Part shown: piece by piece, positions 8,153-13,745 of the stretch
Position numbering within the stretch: position 1 is the first letter of the stretch
How the letters are laid out: the number at the start of each line of letters is the position of its first letter
Assembly: GCA_021772555.1 (NCBI GenBank)
Contig: JAJFLT010000338.1
Location: 1-13,745, forward strand
Direction: 5' to 3'
Length of the DNA: 13,745 bases
DNA from: Opitutales bacterium
GTDB taxonomy: Bacteria; Verrucomicrobiota; Verrucomicrobiia; Opitutales; UBA2987
The notes under the pieces: generated by a model
Seen by the model: the letters and a program-made list of their open reading frames with translations, nothing else
Database searches by the model: none
Told to the model about the DNA's origin: nothing
Position numbers and translations under genes: made by a program

Positions 8153-9100
8153 TTAGAGGAAATAACGGTCGATTCGATCCAGGAGCCATTGCGCCCGGCA
8201 TTGAAAGATGAGATTGGACAAACGCCACTCTGGGCGAAGGTCGGTGTCGATGGCGAGAGCCTTGTTGAGGAGCATTTGGAATTCGGCGCGATCCTGGTTG
8301 GGGATGGAGACCGCTTCGGCCAGGGTCACATGGGGACCCGCCTGCAGTCCGCCGGACATCTCCACAGCCCGTTTATAGTGGCGACGCGAACGAATTTCGG
8401 GCAATTCCAAATCTTTGCCGCGATTCATTTCGTAGGTGATGAGAAAGGAGTGGATGGCCCCGTAATCGTAGGATTCGTTTAATTCCAGTGCGCGGTCGAT
8501 GAGGGCGTCAACGATTGGAAGGTCGCCGATCAGATCGGCCTCCTTGGAAATGGCAATGGCCGAAACCCAGGCCGAGGCAGTCCAGTAAAGCAGGGGAACA
8601 TCCTTGATGGTCGCCTTTTGGACCATTTGTCGGGGATTTTCCCGAAGCCCAGCCTGAAAACCGGGTAGGCTCACGTCCAGGCCGCGCAAGCCGTAGCTGC
8701 GCGCCCGCAGGTAGAGTTTTTGCGCCCGGTTGCGCAGGGCGAAGGCGGCATCCAGATCGGTGTCCTCCAGACGATCGGCCTTTTCCTGGACAAAAGCATA
8801 GCCATACTGGGTGAAACCGCTGGCGGTGGCGTAAAGGAGGCCTTCGTGGTGAGGAACCTGTTCCAGAAGCGTTTCCATCAACTTGAGGCTGAAAGGCATG
8901 GCCGCGCCCACCAGTTCGGGATCATCGTCCGAAGTGAACGTTGTGCCGCCGGAAGCCAGAGCGTCCCCCATTTTATTGATGGCGATTTTTTCCAGCGAAA
9001 CGCACCCTTGCGGCAAACATGCCAGCAATGCGAGGGCGAAGCCGGTTCGAATATGAGGAGATGAGATTTTCAGAAAATTAAGACAGTCGATATTCTTCAT
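8153..9100 (-). CDS. TRAP transporter TatT component, TPR-like lipoprotein
   Basis: A 315-residue secreted helical protein of the TatT family (the T component of TPR-protein-associated TRAP transporters). The N-terminus has a hydrophobic segment (GFALALLACLPQGC) with two possible lipidation cysteines, Cys28 in LLAC and Cys33 in PQGC; LLAC fits the lipobox better. The 'SLEKIAINKMGDAL' stretch follows, and then amphipathic helix pairs resembling TPR repeats, including 'LLYATASGFTQYGYAFVQ', 'LYWTASAWVSAIAISK' and 'GAIHSFLITYEM', which are typical of the family. In Treponema pallidum TatT is a trimeric lipoprotein with a pore that docks on the receptor TatP, and a matching role is inferred here. 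The start is well supported by a strong AAGGAGGT ribosome site 10 bases upstream (9110-9117). It is the first gene of the tatT-tatP-tatQM operon. Confidence 0.88.
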   Translation of the reverse strand: MKNIDCLNFLKISSPHIRTGFALALLACLPQGCVSLEKIAINKMGDALASGGTTFTSDDDPELVGAAMPFSLKLMETLLEQVPHHEGLLYATASGFTQYGYAFVQEKADRLEDTDLDAAFALRNRAQKLYLRARSYGLRGLDVSLPGFQAGLRENPRQMVQKATIKDVPLLYWTASAWVSAIAISKEADLIGDLPIVDALIDRALELNESYDYGAIHSFLITYEMNRGKDLELPEIRSRRHYKRAVEMSGGLQAGPHVTLAEAVSIPNQDRAEFQMLLNKALAIDTDLRPEWRLSNLIFQCRAQWLLDRIDRYFL

Positions 9101-9125
9101 GAATACAGGACCTCCTTTCCTTTCA

Positions 9126-9155
9126 TTTGTAGTTCCATAACCAAATCATGGCCAA
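9126..9155 (-). promoter_or_regulatory. Candidate sigma-70-like promoter for tatT
   Basis: On the minus strand, TTGGCC (9155-9150) and TACAAA (9131-9126) are separated by 18 bases; each matches the -35 and -10 consensus at four of six positions. Transcription would begin near 9119, giving a leader of about 19 bases that just includes the strong Shine-Dalgarno. The match is weak and could be chance; it is listed because position and spacing are sensible and one arm of the inverted repeat overlaps it. Confidence 0.22.
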
Positions 9156-9199
9156 AAGGGAACTGGTAAATCAGCGGACTACAATTTTTGGTTATGAAA
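9133..9199. repeat. Inverted repeat, possible operator
   Basis: The arm TTCCATAACCAAA at 9133-9145 is mirrored by TTTGGTTATGAAA at 9187-9199, with 12 of 13 positions complementary and 41 bases between. The centre-to-centre distance of 54 bases is close to five helical turns, so two bound dimers or a looped repressor could be accommodated. The left arm lies within the spacer of the candidate tatT promoter. The match is visible in the sequence; the regulatory role is inferred. A long-loop RNA hairpin in the tatT leader is less likely because the candidate start site lies downstream of both arms. Confidence 0.45.
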
Positions 9200-9247
9200 G
9201 TAGATTTTGCGGGTTGATTCCTTCCCTAAAGCAATTGAATAATGGCT

Positions 9248-9276
9248 TTGATTATTTAGCCGTTACGGTCTATGTT
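9248..9276 (+). promoter_or_regulatory. Candidate sigma-70-like promoter for accB
   Basis: TTGATT at 9248-9253 and TATGTT at 9271-9276 are 17 bases apart, each matching the consensus at four of six positions. The start site would fall near 9283, about 45 bases before the accB start codon. Nothing else upstream of accB fits better, but the elements are weak and the call is tentative. Confidence 0.25.
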
Positions 9277-9327
9277 GTTGCATATTAAAAGATTTAAAAC
9301 ATCGGAAAACCGAAGGAGAACCAAGGC

Positions 9328-9822
9328 TTGGACCTAAAAGAAATCAAACTGATCGTCGACCTCATGAAACGCTCGGACCTGAGAGAGTTCGAAATCGAGG
9401 AAGAGGGATTTAAACTGCGCATTTGCCGGGGGGCCAAGGACGAACCACCCCAGGTTATGACCATGGGAACGGCAACCCCGTTCCCGCCCGGCGTGCTGGA
9501 GGCGGCGGTAGCGGCCCGACACCCTGCCGAACCGGCCCCGGTGGAAGAAAAGGAACAAAAGGAGGAAAAGATTGACGAAAATATCGACTTCATCAAATCC
9601 CCGCTGGTGGGAACTTTTTACCTGGCCGCGTCTCCGGAGAGCGGACCCTTTGTAGAAGTAGGTTCTTCAGTCAGCCAGGAATCAATTGTCTGCATCATCG
9701 AGGCGATGAAGGTTATGAACGAAATCCAGGCCGAAATGTCTGCCACAATCATCGAAATTCTTGTCGAGAACGGTAAATCAGTCGAATACGGGCAGCCTCT
9801 TTTTAAGGTAAAAAAGACCTGA
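9328..9822 (+). CDS. accB: Biotin carboxyl carrier protein of acetyl-CoA carboxylase
   Basis: A 164-residue carrier protein that holds biotin on a swinging domain, moving carboxylate from AccC to the AccAD carboxyltransferase in the first step of fatty-acid synthesis in the cytoplasm. The N-terminus (DLKEIKLIVDLMKRSDLREF) matches the E. coli AccB helix. An Ala/Pro/Glu-rich linker spans about residues 45-85, and the biotinyl domain about 88-164. The biotin attachment motif is EAMKVMNE with Lys128. 'SPESGPFVEVG' occupies the thumb-loop region of bacterial AccB. The start is TTG 9328, supported by AAGGAG at 9313-9318, by a stop at 9295 upstream, and by the alignment of the N-terminal helix; the first in-frame ATG (9364) would cut off that helix and has no ribosome site. 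It is the first gene of the accB-accC-asp23-amaP string. accA and accD are not in the window. Confidence 0.95.
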   Translation: MDLKEIKLIVDLMKRSDLREFEIEEEGFKLRICRGAKDEPPQVMTMGTATPFPPGVLEAAVAARHPAEPAPVEEKEQKEEKIDENIDFIKSPLVGTFYLAASPESGPFVEVGSSVSQESIVCIIEAMKVMNEIQAEMSATIIEILVENGKSVEYGQPLFKVKKT

Positions 9823-9831
9823 CAATCCTCC

Positions 9832-11220
9832 ATGTTCCAGAAGATCTTAATTGCCAACCGGGGTGAGATTGCGCTCCGTATTATCCGGGCCTGCAAAGAG
9901 TTAGGTATAAAAACGGTTGCCGTTTATTCCGAGGCCGACGAGCAATCCCTGCATGTCCAACTGGCCGACGGGGCCATCTGCATCGGCCCCGCCCCCAGCG
10001 TGGACAGCTACCTGAAGACGGATCGCATCATCAGCGCGGCGGAAATCGCCGATGTGGACGCCATTCATCCCGGTTACGGTTTTCTGGCCGAAAACCCGGA
10101 ATTCGCCGAGCAATGCGAAGGGTGTAATATTGCGTTTATCGGCCCAAAATCGGATACCATTCGCATGATGGGGGACAAGGCGGTTGGCCGGGAAACGGTC
10201 AGGAAGGCGCGCGTCCCCGTTATCCCGGGCAGCGATGGGCCGGTCGAAAATGACAAGGAAGCCCTCAAAGTTGCCAAGAAAATCGGGTTTCCGGTTATCA
10301 TTAAGGCGGTAGCCGGGGGCGGTGGCCGGGGGATGCGGCTGGCCCATAATGCGATGACCTTCGCGCGGGAGTTTGCCAGTGCCAGCAACGAGGCCGAAAA
10401 AGCCTTCGGCAATGGGTCTGTTTATGTCGAAAAATACATTGAAGACCCGCGGCATATTGAATTTCAGATCCTGGCCGACAGATTTGGCAAAACCATCCAT
10501 CTGGGGGAGCGCGACTGCTCCGTGCAACGCCGCCATCAAAAGCTCATCGAGGAAGCCCCCTCGCCCTTTCTGAGCAACGATTTGAGAAAACGCATGGGCC
10601 GGGCGGCGGTGCGCGCCGCCACCGCCTGCAATTATGAAAATGCCGGAACTGTGGAGTTCCTGGTGGACAAAAAGGGCGATTTCTATTTTATTGAAATGAA
10701 CACCCGCATCCAGGTCGAACACGGGGTGACCGAAGAGGTCACGGGAATAGACCTGATCAATGAGCAGATACGTCTGGCGGCCGGAGAGAAGCTCGACATG
10801 GAGCAAAAAGAAGTTAAATTTATTCGACATGCCGTCGAATGCCGAGTTTGTGCCGAGGATCCGGCTCGCAATTTTACACCCAGTCCAGGTGAAATATCGC
10901 TTTACTATCCGCCCGGCGGACATGGCGTGCGGGTGGACTCGCATGTTTACGGCGGCTATACCATACCGCAATATTATGACAGTATGATGAGTAAAGTGAT
11001 CACATTCGGCAGAACCCGCGAACTGGCCCTGGATCGAATGTACCGGGCCTTGAGCGAATACCTTATCCGCGGTGTCAAAACCACCATTCCTTTTTCCATG
11101 GCGGTTATCCGGGACCCCGTTTTTCGCCAAGGTGCCGCCACCACCAGCTATGTAGAGGAATTTATTAATCGCACACCAAAAAATCTATTCAGTAACTCCA
11201 ATCAGGAAGGACAGGAATAA
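9832..11220 (+). CDS. accC: Biotin carboxylase subunit of acetyl-CoA carboxylase
   Basis: A 462-residue ATP-grasp enzyme that carboxylates AccB-bound biotin using ATP and bicarbonate. The N-terminal biotin carboxylase domain has 'ILIANRGEIALRIIRACKEL' and HPGYGFLAEN (79-88). The central ATP-grasp domain has the glycine-rich loop AGGGGRGM (161-168), Lys158, and the QRRHQK segment ending at Lys237. The active-site run EMNTRIQVEH gives Glu288, Asn290, Arg292 and Glu296, and Arg338 lies in 'VECRVCAEDP'; these correspond to the catalytic residues of the E. coli enzyme. All key residues are present. One oddity is Gly298 where HPVTE is usual (here HGVTE). Length is slightly above the ~450 norm because of a polar C-terminal tail. 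It starts 9 bases after accB and ends 2 bases before asp23, so the genes are almost certainly co-transcribed. Confidence 0.96.
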   Translation: MFQKILIANRGEIALRIIRACKELGIKTVAVYSEADEQSLHVQLADGAICIGPAPSVDSYLKTDRIISAAEIADVDAIHPGYGFLAENPEFAEQCEGCNIAFIGPKSDTIRMMGDKAVGRETVRKARVPVIPGSDGPVENDKEALKVAKKIGFPVIIKAVAGGGGRGMRLAHNAMTFAREFASASNEAEKAFGNGSVYVEKYIEDPRHIEFQILADRFGKTIHLGERDCSVQRRHQKLIEEAPSPFLSNDLRKRMGRAAVRAATACNYENAGTVEFLVDKKGDFYFIEMNTRIQVEHGVTEEVTGIDLINEQIRLAAGEKLDMEQKEVKFIRHAVECRVCAEDPARNFTPSPGEISLYYPPGGHGVRVDSHVYGGYTIPQYYDSMMSKVITFGRTRELALDRMYRALSEYLIRGVKTTIPFSMAVIRDPVFRQGAATTSYVEEFINRTPKNLFSNSNQEGQE

Positions 11221-11222
11221 TC

Positions 11223-11687
11223 ATGCCCAGAAAAAAAGCAGAAACGACTGAAACATCCGATGTTCGGGAAATTCCCACCATCAGCGAAGAACCCTCCGGC
11301 CTCGGATCCATTCAAATAAATCTCGCCGTCATTAAAAGCATTGTCCGCATGGCAGCCAAGGAAGTCGACGGTGTCATCGCTGTCGGCAGAGGCGGCATTG
11401 TGGACGATGTTTCCAGCTTTATCAAAAAAGAATCCGGCTCCGGCATACACGTCGAGGAGGAAAACGACAGTTACTTCATAACCGTCCGCCTCATCCTCGC
11501 TTTTGGCTATGAGCTGGCCAAAACGGCCGATGAAGTGCAGCGCGCGGTGCGAGACCAGGTTTCCAAAATGACCAATAAAAATGTGGCCAAAGTCGATATC
11601 ATGATCGAGGGCGTGAAGACACCCGATAATACAAAACCTGAAGTGCAGGATGAAGATATCGATTTGGCGTCCCACAATACGGACTGA
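11223..11687 (+). CDS. Asp23/Gls24 (DUF322) family protein
   Basis: A 154-residue cytoplasmic protein with an Asp23/Gls24 domain at about residues 28-131: 'GSIQINLAVIKSIVRMAAKEVDGVIAVG', then a beta strand pair ending 'DSYFITVRLILAFGYELAKT', then the helix 'VQRAVRDQVSKMTN' and the closing strand 'VAKVDIMIEGV'. The first ~25 residues and the last ~23 are polar and probably disordered. Asp23 in Staphylococcus aureus is an abundant protein held at the membrane by AmaP and linked to envelope stress. In Bacillus subtilis the paralogue YqhY is encoded directly after accB-accC and its loss disturbs acetyl-CoA carboxylase control. Here the gene sits 2 bases after accC and is followed by an AmaP-like gene, which supports a role in the same process. 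Molecular function is unproven in any family member. Confidence 0.88.
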   Translation: MPRKKAETTETSDVREIPTISEEPSGLGSIQINLAVIKSIVRMAAKEVDGVIAVGRGGIVDDVSSFIKKESGSGIHVEEENDSYFITVRLILAFGYELAKTADEVQRAVRDQVSKMTNKNVAKVDIMIEGVKTPDNTKPEVQDEDIDLASHNTD

Positions 11688-11722
11688 TTCCAACTGGTTA
11701 AAAAGAAACATTCTTCATAATC

Positions 11723-12241
11723 ATGGAAGTCACAGAGATCGCGCTCGATCACATTTGGACCGGTGCTTATCCCTGGATCGGGGGCGGCGCCATGTTACTA
11801 TTGGTGGCCATGTGGCTGCGGGCTCGCCACCAGCCGAGGGCCGTTGTCGCTTTCGACAATCCGGATGGGCAGGTAATGGTAGCCCGCAGTGCTATCAGCG
11901 AACTGGCCCAAACCGCCACCGATGACATGGGCGAAGTGGCCAAATGCGTTACCCGGATTCAAACCCGCGGGGGGCGGTTGAATGTTCAGTTGCGTATCAA
12001 AATGGTGGCCGGAAGCAATTTGAGCGAGGTATCGCTCGGGTTGCAATACCGCGTCAAAAACTCCTTGCGCAATAATCTCGGAATTGAAAAACTGGGCTCC
12101 ATCGAAGTTCGTTTGACCGGCTTCATCGGCCAAAATAAACCGGCCTATGTGCATGCGGAACACACGCCCCGTCCAGTCGAGACGGAAGCCGTTGAGGAGC
12201 CGATCGGAGAAGAGACACTGGAAGAGGAGAAAGAGGAATAG
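11723..12241 (+). CDS. AmaP-like membrane anchor for Asp23-family protein
   Basis: A 172-residue protein with a short N-terminus, one hydrophobic helix at about residues 16-33 (PWIGGGAMLLLVAMWL) followed by basic RARHQPR, and a soluble domain at ~45-135 resembling the Asp23-like fold of AmaP: 'GQVMVARSAISELAQTAT', 'RLNVQLRIKMVAG' and 'SIEVRLTGFI'. The positive residues after the helix suggest a cytoplasmic C-terminal domain. The tail is strongly acidic (many Glu). Gram-positive AmaP has two N-terminal helices, so this one is shorter; whether one helix suffices is unknown. ATG 11723 is the first possible start in frame after the stop at 11699; no clear Shine-Dalgarno is seen. It lies 35 bases after asp23 and closes the operon, converging with the rfaE2-like gene. 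Confidence 0.75.
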   Translation: MEVTEIALDHIWTGAYPWIGGGAMLLLVAMWLRARHQPRAVVAFDNPDGQVMVARSAISELAQTATDDMGEVAKCVTRIQTRGGRLNVQLRIKMVAGSNLSEVSLGLQYRVKNSLRNNLGIEKLGSIEVRLTGFIGQNKPAYVHAEHTPRPVETEAVEEPIGEETLEEEKEE

Positions 12242-12278
12242 GACGCTGGAAGAGGCAATTTATTTCGCCTGACATTAT

Positions 12279-12791
12279 TTATTCCGCACCGCCTGCCCGA
12301 TAGATGTTTTTCAGCAATTTTGTCGTGCTGTAGCCTTCCAGAAAAGGCAGAAACTCTATTTTTGCGCCGACTTTTTCCAGTGCCCGGCGTTCCTCCGCAT
12401 CAAGGGTGTCCAGAGTATAATCGCCAGCTTTGACATAGACGTCCGGGCTCAAGGCCTCGATTTCCGCCGTCAGCCTCTTGGATTGAAAGGTGATGATGCC
12501 GTCGACAAACTCCATGGCGGCGAGGGCATAGGCGCGCTCCGCTTCACCGAGTACAGGCCGGTTGGGGCCCTTGAGCATTTTTACGCTTTGATCTGAATTG
12601 AGCAAGATCCACAGTCGGTCCGCCAGGGCGGAGGCCTTCCGCAAATAGTATAGGTGGCCGCAGTGAAGCAGGTCGAAAACCCCGTTGGTTATGACCAGAC
12701 CCAGGCCATCCTTTTTCAACTGTTTTCGGCGCGCGATGGCTTCATCCAGAGGTAGCCATTTGGCATTGGGCAGATGAGTCACCGGGTTCAT
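12279..12791 (-). CDS. rfaE2: D-glycero-beta-D-manno-heptose 1-phosphate adenylyltransferase
   Basis: A 170-residue nucleotidyltransferase of the cytidylyltransferase-like superfamily. The signature 'TNGVFDLLHCGHLYYL' contains the HxGH nucleotide-binding motif (HCGH, 43-46). 'NSDQSVKMLKGPNRPV' (65-80), KAGDY (121-125) and GYSTTKLL (153-160, the family's second nucleotide-binding segment) follow in the expected order. RfaE2 / the C-terminal half of HldE attaches AMP to heptose 1-phosphate, making ADP-heptose for the lipopolysaccharide inner core, in the cytoplasm. Length fits the stand-alone domain, so the RfaE1 kinase must be encoded elsewhere. It begins 6 bases after the dnaJ stop, with a GCGGA stretch very close to the ATG, and is probably coupled to dnaJ. 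Related adenylyltransferases share the fold, so the substrate is inferred from the motif set. Confidence 0.85.
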   Translation of the reverse strand: MNPVTHLPNAKWLPLDEAIARRKQLKKDGLGLVITNGVFDLLHCGHLYYLRKASALADRLWILLNSDQSVKMLKGPNRPVLGEAERAYALAAMEFVDGIITFQSKRLTAEIEALSPDVYVKAGDYTLDTLDAEERRALEKVGAKIEFLPFLEGYSTTKLLKNIYRAGGAE

Positions 12792-12797
12792 TCCGCA

Positions 12798-13745
12798 TTA
12801 ATCAAAAAACCGCTTGGCTTTTTCGAAAAAAGAAGCGCCCACGGGGTGTTCGGCATCGCCGCAGGCCATGGCGAATTCTTCCAGCCGGTCTCGTTGTTCG
12901 CCGGTGAGCTTGGTCGGCACCTCGATATGCACGCGGACCAATTGGTCTCCCTTGCGGCCGCTACGCAGGTTGGGCATACCGTGCCCCCGCAGGCGAAAGG
13001 TAGTCCCACTTTGGGTGCCGGACGGGATTTTCAGGGAAACCTTACCCTCCAGTGAAGGCACATCGATGGCTCCGCCGATGGCCGCGAGAGTGAATTTGAT
13101 GGGAATCTCGCAGATCAGGTCGTCCCCATGTCGCTCGAATATTTCGTGTTCCTTGACATGGATGACGACGTATAAATCGCCCGCCGAACCGCCCATGATG
13201 CCGGCCTCGCCATTGCCCGCGGAACGCAGCTTGGAACCGGTATCGACGCCCTTTGGAATACGGAGCTTGATCTGGCTGTTCTTGGTCAGCCGGCCTTCTC
13301 CATGACAATTTTTGCAGGGTTTGTCCACCACCGCACCTTGACCGGAGCAGGTGGGGCAGGTTTGGCGGACACTGAAAAACCCTCGTTGCGACATGACTTG
13401 GCCGTGTCCGGCGCAAGTGGCGCAAGTCGTCGCCTGGGAACCGGGGGTGGCCCCGGAACCGCCGCAGACGTCGCAGGCTACCGCGCGGCGAAAAGAAATC
13501 TGCTTTTCCGCTCCACGGGCGGCTTCGCTCAAAGCTATTTCCAAATCATATCGCAGGTCGGAGCCGCGCCGCGAGCCCCCGCGGGAACTTTCTCCCCCGC
13601 CGAAAAATTCTTCAAACATGCTTCCGCCGCCGGACCCTCCGAAGACCTCGCGGAAAATATCGAAGGGATCGTGGAATCCGCCTCCGCCCCCTGCGCTTCG
13701 ACGGCCCATCCCTCCATGTTGGAAAGCGGCGTGCCCATACTGGTC
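12798..13745 (-). CDS. dnaJ: Chaperone DnaJ (Hsp40), lacking the N-terminal J domain at the window edge
   Basis: The reading frame runs from the right edge (base 13745) to TAA at 12800-12798, giving 315 residues; the true start lies beyond the window and the Met at 13709 is internal. The first residues visible, DQYGHAAF, are the last turn of the J domain. A Gly/Phe-rich linker with a HDPFDIF (DIF-like) motif follows. The zinc-binding region has four CxxCxGxG motifs, CDVCGGSG, CATCAGHG, CPTCSGQG and CKNCHGEG (about 13292-13475). The substrate-binding beta domains come next, with 'LRIPKGVDTGSKLR' and 'TFRLRGHGMPNLR', and the family's C-terminal helix. DnaJ stimulates DnaK ATPase and delivers unfolded clients in the cytoplasm. 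All zinc ligands are present. It is upstream of and likely co-transcribed with rfaE2. grpE/dnaK or a CIRCE site, if linked, would be outside the window. Confidence 0.96.
   Translation of the reverse strand, partial: DQYGHAAFQHGGMGRRSAGGGGGFHDPFDIFREVFGGSGGGSMFEEFFGGGESSRGGSRRGSDLRYDLEIALSEAARGAEKQISFRRAVACDVCGGSGATPGSQATTCATCAGHGQVMSQRGFFSVRQTCPTCSGQGAVVDKPCKNCHGEGRLTKNSQIKLRIPKGVDTGSKLRSAGNGEAGIMGGSAGDLYVVIHVKEHEIFERHGDDLICEIPIKFTLAAIGGAIDVPSLEGKVSLKIPSGTQSGTTFRLRGHGMPNLRSGRKGDQLVRVHIEVPTKLTGEQRDRLEEFAMACGDAEHPVGASFFEKAKRFFD

Larger units (their letters stand above)
9101..9327. promoter_or_regulatory. Divergent intergenic region between tatT and accB
   Basis: This 227-base, relatively AT-rich stretch is the only sizeable non-coding region in the window and must carry the start signals for the tat genes (leftward) and the acc genes (rightward). 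It contains the tatT Shine-Dalgarno at 9110-9117, a 13-base inverted repeat with arms at 9133-9145 and 9187-9199, weak candidate promoters in both directions, and the accB Shine-Dalgarno at 9313-9318. I see no convincing small reading frame, tRNA, riboswitch or terminator within it. Confidence 0.7.

Noticed and set aside
8090..8482. Plus-strand 130-codon open frame across the tatP/tatT junction
   Set aside because: It is antisense to two well-supported genes, with no ribosome site and no recognisable domain.
9101..9327. Small RNA or riboswitch in the tatT-accB intergenic region
   Set aside because: No conserved riboswitch pattern or strong hairpin with a T-run was found; the inverted repeat arms are too far apart for a convincing RNA element.
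9901..11130. Long (409-codon) minus-strand open frame opposite accC
   Set aside because: It lies wholly antisense to a gene with all biotin carboxylase motifs, its translation shows no family pattern, and no ribosome site was seen. It is a by-product of codon use in accC.
12242..12278. Possible bidirectional terminator between the convergent amaP-like and rfaE2 genes
   Set aside because: The only hairpin visible is AGGC/GCCT with a 10-base loop and no clean T-run, too weak to call.
12798..13709. DnaJ-like protein naturally lacking a J domain
   Set aside because: The frame continues to the right edge and the residues before the internal Met read as the end of a J domain (DQYGHAAF), so the domain is simply cut off by the window.

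Overview
The window looks like ordinary chromosome of a Gram-negative (diderm) bacterium, most likely a Verrucomicrobiota member of the Opitutae/Puniceicoccales type. This is inferred from the gene mix: a GldG-type ABC auxiliary protein followed by DUF4340 and AsmA-like proteins, an accB-accC-asp23-amaP string, and a heptose adenylyltransferase beside dnaJ. No 16S or other phylogenetic marker was available, so the phylum is a moderate-confidence guess. Outer-membrane biology is supported by the AsmA-like protein, the LPS-heptose gene and the periplasmic TRAP components. There are no rRNA or tRNA genes, CRISPR arrays, insertion sequences or phage genes. Coding density is very high: the longest gene-free stretch is 227 bases (9101-9327).

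Layout: (1) Plus strand, 1-5211: the C-terminal end of a GldG-like protein, a two-copy DUF4340 membrane-anchored protein and a 936-residue AsmA-like protein, closely spaced (15 and 30 bases) and probably one operon for an ABC-type envelope system whose ATPase and permease would lie upstream. (2) Minus strand, 9100-5230: a three-gene TRAP transporter in the order tatT (TPR-like lipoprotein), tatP (periplasmic receptor), tatQM (fused membrane subunits). This is the TPR-protein-associated TRAP (TPAT) arrangement known from Treponema pallidum. (3) Plus strand, 9328-12241: accB, accC, an Asp23/Gls24 protein and an AmaP-like membrane anchor. The first two supply the biotin carrier and biotin carboxylase of acetyl-CoA carboxylase; the last two resemble the Gram-positive Asp23-AmaP pair. 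(4) Minus strand, from the right edge to 12279: dnaJ (5' end outside the window) followed by rfaE2/hldE-type adenylyltransferase.

Blocks 2 and 3 diverge from the 227-base intergenic region, which holds a 13-base inverted repeat and weak candidate promoters in both directions. Blocks 1/2 and 3/4 are convergent with only 18 and 37 bases between stop codons.

The most notable points are the TPAT transporter whose receptor lacks the usual ligand-binding arginine, and the linkage of acetyl-CoA carboxylase genes to an Asp23-AmaP pair in a diderm, which suggests a membrane tether or regulator of fatty-acid initiation. I found no clearly novel defence or mobile system.
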